A stretch of 64,000 nt of DNA from Eretmocerus hayati (lineage: Eukaryota > Arthropoda > Insecta > Hymenoptera > Aphelinidae). Shown here piece after piece: positions 1 to 8,864 of this stretch (position 1 is its first letter; every line of letters starts with the position of its first letter). The stretch spans positions 89,378,501 through 89,442,500 of the forward strand of contig CM056743.1 in the NCBI GenBank assembly GCA_029851415.1. The letters run 5' to 3'. A program made the translations under genes and the position numbers. The notes below the pieces were generated by a model, which was given only the letters and a program-made list of their open reading frames with translations, did not search any database and was not told the origin of the DNA.

Positions 1-684
1 ATGAGGGTCCCACGCAAATACATGGGAAAAACTTCTACACCCTCACAAATCCACGGCGGGGCTCCAAAATGATTTACGCAAGTATTTCATCATTGTTTGA
101 GCATTACTTGGACCAAACAAAAGTTTATCGGAGATGTGCTGCCATTCTGGAAATTCTCGAAATTTCAAAGTCGAAACCGCATAGTTCCTGAGATTTGCCC
201 ATATACTTCTCCCTGTTGAATCTGTGTATTTGTAGATGTATGTATGTGTATGTATGTGAAAGAACCTTTGGAATCTCTGATAACACGTATTCATGATAAG
301 GCGCATACATGCAATACAACATCCATATGTGCATGTATGCGGCTGAATGGAGCAGATAATGAATCAAGATTCTCAAACTATAGTCTTGCTTAGCGATGGC
401 TCAAAATCAAAAGATATCCTGAACTCTCATGAATAGACTCGGTTTCATTGGCCTGTATTTCTAGATCATAGGCAGAATGTATGAGTACAGTGGATTTGTT
501 TTCAAATCATTCAGATATCCTGATGGGTTTGAGACTGACTTTCAAAGACCAGGAATCTCAAAAAATTCTGTTCATGGAATAACCAATCTTTCGTGCAGTT
601 ATAAAACTTTGTGTTCAATATGTCAGTTTCAGATCATGAAAATAGTTATACAAACTCATAAATTCTCAACCGATCCCCAAATTT
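1..684. other. No gene recognised
   Basis: AT-rich sequence with short tandem TATG-like stretches around 236-262. Open frames here are short and show no motif that I recognise. I see nothing else to annotate. Confidence 0.6.
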
Positions 685-1318
685 GAACATGGAATCATCC
701 CTCTGAAATATAAGGATCTTAGCAGACATAATTTCAAATTCATTTCAGTATTCCAAGATTGACTTTATCTCTTAAAATGACCCGGATACGCCATTTTGAC
801 CAAGTATTCTAGGATATTGAAACTGAAACTTTGAATAAAATGGTCAGAATGATCAGGAATGTTTTAGAGGCCCAAACAAAATATTCACACTCTGTATTAC
901 ATCAATACATCTTGATGACATTGAAATTTACAATATAACTTTCTAATCTTTGGTCACAAAAATTTCAGAATTCAACCAAATTCCAACTGATTTAGATAAC
1001 TGAACATGGAATCATCCCTCTGAAATACAGAGATCTTGGCAGACGTGGTTGAAACTTCCCCTCAATATTGTAAGATTGACTTTATCACTCAAAATGACCC
1101 GGATGCGCCATTTTGATCAAGTATTCTAGGATATTGAAATTGAAACTCTGAATAGAATGGTCTGAATGATCAGGAATGTTCTAGAGGTTCAAATAAAACA
1201 TTCACACTCTGTATTCCATCAATACATCTTGGGGGCAATGAAATTCACAATATAACTTTCTAATTTTTGATCACAAAAACTCCAGAACTGAACCAAATTT
1301 TAACGGATTCAGATAACT
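685..1318. repeat. Tandem duplication, unit about 317 bp
   Basis: Two adjacent diverged copies begin with GAACATGGAATCATCCCTCT at 686 and at 1003. They stay alignable through AAAATGACCCGGAT, AAGTATTCTAGGATATTGAA and ACATTCACACTCTGTATT-like blocks to about 1318. No frame is conserved between the copies, so this is non-coding. It may be a dimer of an unrecognised interspersed repeat or a local duplication. Confidence 0.85.
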
Positions 1319-1654
1319 GAACACGATTCTATGGTTGGAGATGGATACGTGAAAAACTGTGATATAGTTAGGTGTTAGTCAGTTCAGCACATTTCAGGGT
1401 AGTTATCTGTCACTCATGAGAATATAAGGAAAATCGATCGAAGAGTTGAGAAGAAAGGCTGGACCCCATACATACAGGCAGAGACAATGATGGTCAAAGA
1501 TCAATGTTCAGCATGCAGGGGATAATAGTGGAGGGAAAGATGAGAATCACAATCGAACGATCCCAGCGAGATGGAAGAAATGGTCGAAGCTGACTCCCTA
1601 TCAGGGGAAGTTTTTGGAATAAAAAATGGATTTCAGTGAAATAATTGGAGGAAT

Positions 1655-1850
1655 TTCTCGTCACGGGGTGACAAATCAATGGGGTGGAGCGGATTGTAGA
1701 AAGCGGTGTAGGACAGATTTCAGAAGGCAATGTGGGCGGATAATAGGGAGAAATGTGCGATGGGCATTGAAATGGGGAGTGGAGCGAATTCTAGAAGGGA
1801 GTATAGGGCGGTGTTGAGTAGGTAGTGTGGGGCGGATTATGAAAGAAATA
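1655..1850. repeat. Minor GC-rich GTGGGGCGGA minisatellite
   Basis: Diverged iterations of a G-rich core (GGGGTGGAGCGGATT, GTGGGGCGGATTATG and similar) spaced roughly 25-40 bp apart. The same core forms the denser array at about 2965-3275, so this is an older or seeding cluster of the same minisatellite. Confidence 0.65.
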
Positions 1851-1914
1851 CGCTGCTAAAAGTAATTAGCAGAATGCTTTCTCACGGCGTTATATGATAA
1901 GTATCATAACTATT

Positions 1915-2472
1915 GAGGAAATATCATATAATTTGAGTTTTTCCTCTGAGTAAGCATTTAACAGAGATTTGGGTCATCTGAAAATAGGTTTTCCCAACAA
2001 CAAAAATATCTATTTGGTTGAGAGGAAATTTCGATACAGTTGGTTTTAATATGATTAAACTGGGAATCTTGGCAAAAATGATCTTTTCCCGGAAATTCAT
2101 TTGAATAATGTTTTACGGATTTTGAGAGAATTTGGTATCAACCAATCGATTCAGAATGGTGCATGAGAAGGTGTTTAGGTCATTAAGATTGAGATGAATG
2201 AGTCGTGGAGGAATGATACGGGGGAAAAAAGAATATTATTGAAAATGTTCTACTATTTTTGAGTTATCCTTTTGAGAAAGCTTTTGAGAGAGATTCAAGG
2301 TTCCTAGATTGAGATTTTTCTAACAATATCCGTCGTTTCGTTGAGATGGAATTTCGATGCAGTGGGTTTGAGAATGATGAAAGAAAGAAGTCTTTCGTGG
2401 AAATTTTGATTTTTTGGAAAATTCGGAATCTGTAAAGGTTGAATGAAAATTCGGTATTAACCAATCGATAGC
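1915..2472. repeat. Degenerate direct duplication, about 250 bp, spaced 330 bp
   Basis: Segments near 1915-2155 and 2250-2472 share the same order of short blocks: TTGAG followed by a TT-rich stretch, a GAGAGATT/CAGAGATT block, TTTCGATRCAGT, GGAAATT, and GGTATYAACCAATCGAT at their ends. Between and around them (1319-1650, 2473-2960) I see no gene. Confidence 0.6.
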
Positions 2473-2964
2473 TCATGCAGGGAAAATTCTAATCTAGGTG
2501 ACTCAATTCACGGTGGGACTGTGTTAGGAGAAGATATTTATGTATTGAGAGTCGAAATTTGAGCAATTTCGCTCCAAGAAAGCCATGGATCAAATTTGAT
2601 TGAGAGAGGGAAGCTGCCAAATCACTGGGGTATCAGAAATTGGATTGTGTCCAACTTGTCGAGAGCCAAAAGTTGATAAGGTTAACAGTAAAAGAGAAAC
2701 AGTGTGCGGTATAAAACAACGTTTACACACACACGCACATTCGAACACGGACAAAGGGGCGCAAAGATGAGTCTCTGACAGATTCGGGGGGCCGTTAGGA
2801 GGAAAAGTGTTAACTACAATTGATAGATTCTGGTGAGAGGAAGAGAATGGTTTGAGGCTTTTCTAGATGAAAGGAATTTTGTTGGAGGATGTATTGGTTT
2901 CAAAGAAAAATTTGATCAAACTTTCGTTAGGGTGAAAACAAAGCTTCCTCTTTGGAGGAAGCAA

Positions 2965-3275
2965 AAATGAGGCGGACTTTGAACAACAGTGTGGGGCGGA
3001 CAATAAAATGGAGAGTGGGGCGGATTTTTTATGGAAGTGTGGGGCGGACAATAAAACGTAGAGTGGGGCGGATTCTGGATGGCGATGTGGGGCGGATAAT
3101 AAAATGAAGAGTGGGGCGGATTTTGAACGGCAGTGTGGGGCGGCGTGGCGCGGAGTGGGGCGGTGTGGGTGCCGTGAGGCGGAGCGGGGCGGCGTGTGGG
3201 GCGGTGTGGGGCGGATTGTAGAATGGAGTGTGAGGCGGAGTTGGGCGGTGTGGGGCGCTGTGGGCGGAAGATGTA
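2965..3275. repeat. GC-rich GTGTGGGGCGGA minisatellite
   Basis: Dense array of GTGGGGCGGA and AGTGGGGCGGATT iterations, with unit length varying from about 14 to 38 bp and condensing towards 3130-3270. The plus strand has many GGGG and GGG runs at short spacing, a pattern able to form G-quadruplexes. Open frames across it on either strand translate to repetitive Pro/His/Thr-rich or Gly/Arg-rich strings and are treated as by-products. Confidence 0.85.
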
Positions 3276-3639
3276 AAAAGAACTATATAGTATAGGGAGA
3301 TATACACACTAAAGGGGAAAGCCCCCCTGCTCGCTCCGCTCGCCAACCCTCACCTGGATCAGAGGAACTTATAGTCCCCTTCCCTCCATAAAATTAATAT
3401 CACAATGAATACTCATTTTGGAGCCCTATGCTTGGCCACTCAGTGAAGCGTCCCAGCAGGCTTTTTGACTTGGTGCACGGTCTTACACGGGATCTTCTCA
3501 CAGTTGACTGGACAGGGCTTTGTGAGCACACGACTCAACAACCATGCGTCAAATCTATGACCATTGTTGTGAGAAGTAATATGACGACGCTTCGGGGAAA
3601 TTAATGAATATATCATGTCAATCAGGAATAGGGGATTCA

Positions 3640-4067
3640 TATACCCAAGAACCAGTTGAGTTGAGCCACATAGCAGACAACGGTAAAATTCGCCCCGATC
3701 CCAAGAAAATCGAAGCTGTACGCAACCATCCTGTACCTACAACTGACAAGGAAATCTGGCAATTTTGAGGACTCGCTTCGTATTACCGCAGATTTATCAA
3801 AGGTTTCGCAAACATAGCATATCCGCTGAATTCACGTTTGAGGGGGAACGTGAAATTTCATTGGGGACCGGAACAGCAGGAAGCTTTTGGAAAATTGAAG
3901 AAAGCTATCTGCAAATACCGTGTATTACGTCCACCTGTGCATGACCTCCCTCACCTGATCATAACTAATAGTTCTGACTGGAAGCACATCAGGAATCAGC
4001 TGAGAAGTATACAAACGCGCAAGATATCAACCGATTGTGAACTTGACGCGATTAGAATTACCTGAAG
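3640..4067 (+). pseudogene. Ty3/Gypsy reverse transcriptase-RNase H fragment
   Basis: The conceptual translation shows the end of a Gypsy-type reverse transcriptase (GHI-like block, then KIRPDPKKIEAV) running into the connection and RNase H start (GLASYYRRFIKGFA, then FHWGPEQQEAFGKLKKA). A TGA interrupts it at about 3766-3768, between the IWQF and GLASYY blocks. The motif order matches the pol of the provirus at 51.9-54.3 kb, but the sequence is clearly diverged. The 5' part of pol, protease and gag are missing. It reads into the OTU-containing remnant at 4130, so both probably belong to one dead element. Confidence in the Gypsy-type assignment is high; the element name is unknown. Confidence 0.85.
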
Positions 4068-4129
4068 TCAATGGCAATACAGATGAATTAGATTTAAGTG
4101 AACACTAGTGAATAATCTCTGAAAATGGA

Positions 4130-4765
4130 ATGAATCAGAACAATACTAAAACCCCGAAACCAAAATCCAGCATGAATCGCAAATGGCTAGATATGCAAGA
4201 TAACGATGTCAATATGAAAGGAATATCATCTGAATCCCAACGATATGAAAAGTCCGAACTTGGAGAACCTAAGGATGAAACACGCATTCCTATGACACCG
4301 TCGGAAAATTCAAAGATGTTGGATAGGAAAGAAATTTCGTCTTTCAATCTGTCGGGGAATTGTACGAGTCAATCTCCAAACTCAAGTTCAATCGTACGAT
4401 TTTGCAATCACGGAGAACATGAAGAATGCGCGAAACTCAATGGAATCCTGAAACGATACACAGATATCTCAGGCGATGGAAATTGCTTGTTCTATCCTCT
4501 CATCGAATTATTTGGTTGGAAAATCACACCCGCACAATTACGATGAGTTCTCTTGTGTAGTGAATTCTTACCAGATCGCGCAGATCCCTCAGAAGCATTA
4601 GAAATTCTCAGTTCTGAAACTGAGTAGGGGGGCGCAGACACACTCTTCATCTTTTCACGACATTCTCAACCAAATATCTGCGTTCATTTACAGTGTCGAG
4701 ATTAAATAAGGTACGCGTACATAAAAGCTACTCTCTCGGAACAATTCATACATCGCCACCTGTAT
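4130..4765 (+). pseudogene. Retroelement OTU-like cysteine protease domain remnant
   Basis: An open frame of 138 codons (4130-4546) starts with a hydrophilic, low-complexity stretch and ends in GDGNCLFY, the signature around the catalytic Cys of OTU-family proteases (Cys codon at 4484-4486). After a TGA near 4544 the similarity continues in the next 200 bases with a block matching the DDCIFLYSR-NVCIHV part of the intact domain at 55.6-55.9 kb, and then a HLTPYI-like block that would carry the catalytic His. Upstream, the Cys/His-rich lead-in FCNHGEHEEC resembles the lead-in of the other copy. Known for the family: OTU domains are deubiquitinase-like Cys proteases. Inferred: a second, decayed member of the same OTU-carrying retroelement lineage. 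At least two nonsense changes are present. Confidence 0.7.
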
Positions 4766-5404
4766 GAGTTGCATCTTACCCCATACATCGTTGAAAGCCC
4801 GAACCCGATGAGTGAAAGTATTGAGGACAAGTCAATCCCGAATGAATCGTTTCAAGAAAATATGTCTGTAGCAGAACCCTCCATAAGTCAGGATCAAACT
4901 TCTCCTCAACTCGAACAAGCAACATCACCTTCATACGGAGATATGACCACTCGGAACGGATTATCTGATGAAAGGCAAAATACTACATCCAAAAACACAA
5001 GTATGGCTCCACAAATTACAACCACTCGTAGGAATAACGCGATGATTAGATATTGAATCGCAGGAGCGTGGCGACCCCAAGGGATTCCCACATGGGTGAT
5101 AAATGAGAATGGAATGGATATATTTCCGGGAGTGATGAAGTATAAATCATCATACATTTGCGCATAACAATAATCTCGTTTATACAATTGCAGCAGATTC
5201 ACGAACTGAAACAGGAGTATTCAAGGCACTTATCATGAAAGAGTATAAAAGCCACGACGAACTGCATAGCGAGCAACGAGCGATTGGAGTGTGGCGTCCC
5301 AGACGACGCAACAGTTGGTATAATATTCCTCAACATGGAGAAATATTATTCCGGCCTGATCAGCAGAGAACGTATAAGCAGGTCAGTAAATCAGCAGAAT
5401 AAAA
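4766..5404 (+). pseudogene. Decayed downstream part of the OTU-carrying element
   Basis: A 95-codon open frame (4769-5056) is rich in Ser, Gln, Glu and Thr and resembles the low-complexity linkers of the provirus polyprotein. Following it, discontinuous frames keep Trp/Pro/Arg-rich blocks (for example GVWRPRRRNSW near 5287-5320) that look like remnants of retroviral coding sequence but lack integrase catalytic motifs. I cannot assign a domain. The position, directly after the OTU-like remnant and before an LTR-like block, suggests the 3' part of the same element with integrase deleted or unrecognisable. Confidence 0.4.
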
Positions 5405-5995
5405 GCCTTAGCCAGTAACTGGATGTTACACGTGTTACATGTAACATGTGTAACATACCATGGGAAATTCAACAGAGAGCTCTGCCAGCATTGTAACACA
5501 TGTGTTACAATCTTGAGTAGAACACTTTCAAAATAATTCTTCCAGTCGAATCATCAAAATTAACTCGTGTTCGCCCGTATAAATTGGAACAACAAAATCC
5601 ATTCTTCGATTTAGTCTGTGACAAAGCTCTGCCAGTAATAGGCTGCGTGTGTCCCAAGTTCACTGAAACTCACCTGAGTGCGCGTAGAAAACGCACGATG
5701 GAGTCATATAGAAGTGCGCACTCGTAAGCTTGATTTAATCCCGTCGAAAATTAGGCCGACGTTATCCGCCTCAGCTGCATAAGGGCCAACTACGAATTCG
5801 CCCTGCTTATACGTTCTCGCCTGGAAGAATCATCATCTCTTCAAGTAGACTTGTGAGTTCGCTCAGATCAAGTCTCATCCAAATTGTACTTAGATATTAA
5901 GTTCCATTTCGTTCAAGATTTTATCATTTAATATAAATAAATCTAAACTCAGTTTGAAAAACTCTATTTCATTCTTTTCCGGGAAGCCAACAATA
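5405..5995 (+). mobile_element. Candidate 3' LTR of the decayed Gypsy-type element
   Basis: This block follows the retroelement remnants. It starts near AGTAACTGGATGTTAC and ends near TTTCCGGGAAGCCAACAATA, the latter resembling the end of insect Gypsy-type LTRs. An AATAAA is present at 5936. No second copy exists in the window to prove that it is an LTR, and the 5' LTR is not visible, so this is a position-based inference. It contains the two GTAACA palindromes listed separately. Confidence 0.35.
5424..5510. repeat. Pair of GTAACA palindromes
   Basis: 5424-5455 is a near-perfect 32-bp palindrome centred on TGTTACATGTAACA, and 5491-5510 is a perfect 20-bp palindrome, TTGTAACACATGTGTTACAA. Both are built from the same TGTAACA half-site. 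They could be regulatory dyads of an LTR or cruciform-forming DNA; no function is shown. Confidence 0.8.
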
Positions 5996-6588
5996 ATTAG
6001 ATCTTCTATTTCGAAAGTTCTTAGATTCGAATCGATCCATTCATTCATTCATTCATTCAAAAGTAGTAACTCAGCTCAACTTCTTAGATTCGAATTGATT
6101 TATTAATTCATACATTCAGAAGTTGTAACTCAGCTCTTTTGAAATCAATGAATTCAACATTCTTTCAAAGAGGCACTGATATAGAATATCCGAAAAAATC
6201 AACAAGAAGTATAACAATACATACATACACATATATATATATATATATATATATCATCACATATCTGCACCAGACGACGACCCAACTGGATAATAAAGAA
6301 TAGGTAGGTGCAACTGGGCAGTCCGCCCGTCAGCTGTTTCCAACAAAATAAATCATATATTTCTCATCCCGGGCCCTCCGCTCGGGTCATAACAGAATAA
6401 ATCATAATCTCTGATTACAGCAATGAGGAAATTTTCGGAATGTTCATTAATGGTACGCCGTGATCCGAAGCACTAAGACCAGACCTTACGTCAACACTCA
6501 AAACTCTCAGAGTATTACTCAGTCAGATGAGAATGAAGTCAGTGCAGAACTGACACCAAAATCCTTCTATGGAGACCGCACACAGTAA
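5996..6588. repeat. AT-rich stretch with microsatellites and a short duplication
   Basis: CTTAGATTCGAATYGAT followed by ATTCATTCA-type repeats and AGTAACTCAGCTC occurs twice (about 6020-6076 and 6081-6137). There is an (ATTC)n run near 6043-6060 and a (TA)n run near 6233-6254. No gene is evident through 6588. Confidence 0.7.
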
Positions 6589-8379
6589 GGATCCGTTCCG
6601 ACCGAAATCGTACCGGTTCACGCCTCGAAATGGCAAGTAGAATCATCTTCCTCGTGTGTGAGTATATCGAGGCCCATTTTGATAAATTGGCGATTTTGGC
6701 ATATTTCCTCTATAATCTTTTGATAACTGAGGAACGGCCTGTTTTATCGAGAAATGTGTAGAGAAAATCCTTGTAGAGCTTTCAAAAATCTAAAAGAGCA
6801 TGCCTTGTGAATCTCTCAAACGATGCGTGTACTTCGAGTTGTGAGGTGTCTTTATTCAAATAGTCAAGTAAGTAAGCTCCTGAATTCGTTCACTAACCGG
6901 CTAAACTCTTCTAAGTCCTCCAGTTTTGGGCTGAAATGATAGGTGGTACATCCAATAATCAATATTAATGAGAATCATTGTTCAAGAATTCGGGCAAGGC
7001 GTTAAAAACAATGAGAAACATGCATTTCTCCGTCCTTTTTTCGGTTTTTCCATTATGAGTCGGAAAATATTGGTTTTTTGGGAAAATTTGTGGAGAGGTT
7101 ATTCGTAGATCTCTGAACGATCTACAAAATTGGTTTCCTCACTTTTTCCCGTAAAATGCATCCTTTTGGAGTTATTCCTGATCGAAGTTATAACCGAATT
7201 TGTTTGAATGAATTCGCCAGAATTGTTTATAACGGGTTCAAATTATTTTTCCTAGGTAATTGACTTGATTTGGAAAAGAAAAGGTCTCTTGGTATTTTTT
7301 CCTAAGTTTGATCGTTTTTGAGTAATGAGAAAAAGCAGATTTCGCAACTTCCAAGTCAAGTGCTGTCATGAAAGCACCGCATTGAAGGTTAGAAGTCGCG
7401 ACATCTGCTTTTCCTCATTACTCAAAAATGATCAAACTTAGGAAAAAAAATAACAAAAGACCTTTTCTTTTCCAAATTAACTCAATCACCTAGGATGAAT
7501 AATTTGACCCGTTATAAACAATTTTAGCGAATTTATTCAAAGAAATTCGGTTATAACTTTGATCAGGAATAACTCCAAAAAGATGCATTTTACGGGAAGA
7601 AGTGAGGAAACTAATTTTGTAGATCGTTTAGAGATCTACAAATAACCTCCCCACAAATTTTCTCAAAAAACCAATATTTTCCGACTTATAATGGAAAAAC
7701 CGAAAAAAGGACGAAAGAATACATGTTTTTATTGTTTATTCATGACTTGCCCCAATTTTTGAACAATAACTCTTATCAATATTGATTATTGGATGTGCCA
7801 CCTATCATTCGGGCCCAAATTTGGAGGGTTTGGAAGAGTTTAGCCGGTTACTCCTAGAAGGAAGCGTCTTCTCGAGGCTTACTTACTTGGCTAAAAGTTT
7901 CATGGATTTTGAAATATTTCGTGTCTCAAATTTCATATCCCTAACCGCTTTTGCAATGTTAGAGGATGATCCACGGATTCATTTCTTATTAATTATCGAG
8001 GTTCTGCTTAACACAGCTCAAGAAAATCTTCCAGCATTCCATAGTATGTTGAAAATATGGAGTTCGAGACATGATGTACCATAGAAATCTTAAAAAATCC
8101 GTGAAACTGGTAGAAAAGACGCCTCACAACTCGAAGTAGACGTACCATTTGAGAATTCTCCAGAGCGAGATTTTGTAGATCTTTCAGAGTTCTACAAGAA
8201 ATTTCTCCACACATTTTTTGATAAAACGGGCCGTTTTTGAGTTACCAAAAGAATAATGAGGAAACATGGCAAAATCACCAATTTATCGAAATGAGCCTCC
8301 ATATACTTATACACGGGAGAAATGTATTCACTTGCCATTTTAAGGCGTGAACCGATACAATTCAGGTGAAAACGGATCC
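6589..8379. repeat. Long inverted repeat (foldback-like), arms about 770 and 1000 bp
   Basis: The left arm 6589-7350 is the reverse complement of the right arm 7392-8379. Matching landmarks are GGATCCG near 6589 with CGGATCC ending 8379; ATAGGTGGTACATCCAATAA (6939) with its complement near 7785-7805; and GAGTAATGAGAAAAAGCAGA (7319) with its complement near 7400-7425. The loop is about 40 bp. Arms are diverged at scattered bases, and the right arm has an extra segment of about 220 bp (roughly 7878-8100). No transposase motif is found inside; open frames in it are short and not conserved between arms. It could be a foldback/MITE-like element or a tail-to-tail duplication. A transcript through it would form a long hairpin. 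Confidence 0.85.
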
Positions 8380-8440
8380 TGGCTAGAATTTATAGTCGTT
8401 CCCCTTACGAAAAACCTTACGAATTGCCTTGCGGGATACC

Positions 8441-8864
8441 TTATGGCGGGTTTACAAATACTTCCCAGCAAGCAGCTAGGGTCACTAGCAACCAGCTGAT
8501 TATATTTTTTCGCGGCATATGCGCTCAGGATTTGTCAGTCTGCTCCGGTCTGCTCCGCGCTGTGTAGTGCTGTTCGCGTGGACAACGTCAAACGTGTGTG
8601 CATAAAGAATGAAGAATTGTTTTGAGGGATGTAATGGATGAACTGGAAGATTTCCTCGACGCTATCGACGAATTCGGCAATGCACTAGAAAATGCTGTCG
8701 TCAGAATGCCCAAGAGATATGTGCGTGACAGATTCAATCCATTGGAATACTACTATGACAATGATTTCAGAAGGAAGTACAGATTTTCTAGACATGAGGT
8801 AGTGTATTTTCTAATGACTCTGAAGTTCCAATCGATTATCTTAATCGAAAGTCGTAAGTTTTTT
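8441..8864 (+). mobile_element. 5' end of a PIF/Harbinger transposon
   Basis: TTA at 8441-8443 followed by TGGCGGGTTTACAAATAC looks like a 3-bp TWA-type target duplication plus a Harbinger-like terminal sequence. About 180 bp further on, the first transposase exon begins. The element stops at the satellite array, so the other terminal repeat, the DDE exon and the Myb-like partner are absent. The terminus assignment is inference; the exon is the stronger evidence. Confidence 0.6.
8622..8853 (+). pseudogene. HARBI1-like transposase, N-terminal exon only
   Basis: The translation has the N-terminal HARBI1-like layout: an acidic start, then RDRFNPLEYYYDNDFRRKY followed by a RFSRHEVVYFLM helix. 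These are the features of the region preceding the DDE_Tnp_4 nuclease domain in PIF/Harbinger proteins. The usual family length is 350-400 residues; only about 78 are here. The true ATG may be the one at 8634 (MDELEDF), since the first listed codon is not ATG. A good 5' splice site, GTAAGT, starts at 8854, so the frame after it is probably intron. The catalytic exon is not found downstream of the array (21.6-22.8 kb), so the copy is dead. Confidence 0.75.

Noticed and set aside
2863..3346. Pro/His/Thr-rich minus-strand frames and Gly/Arg-rich plus frame
   Set aside because: Products of the GTGGGGCGGA minisatellite; composition follows the repeat.
6589..8379. Plus-strand 100-codon frame at 7782-8084 as a gene
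   Set aside because: Lies in one arm of the inverted repeat and partly in its extra segment; the other arm does not conserve the frame.
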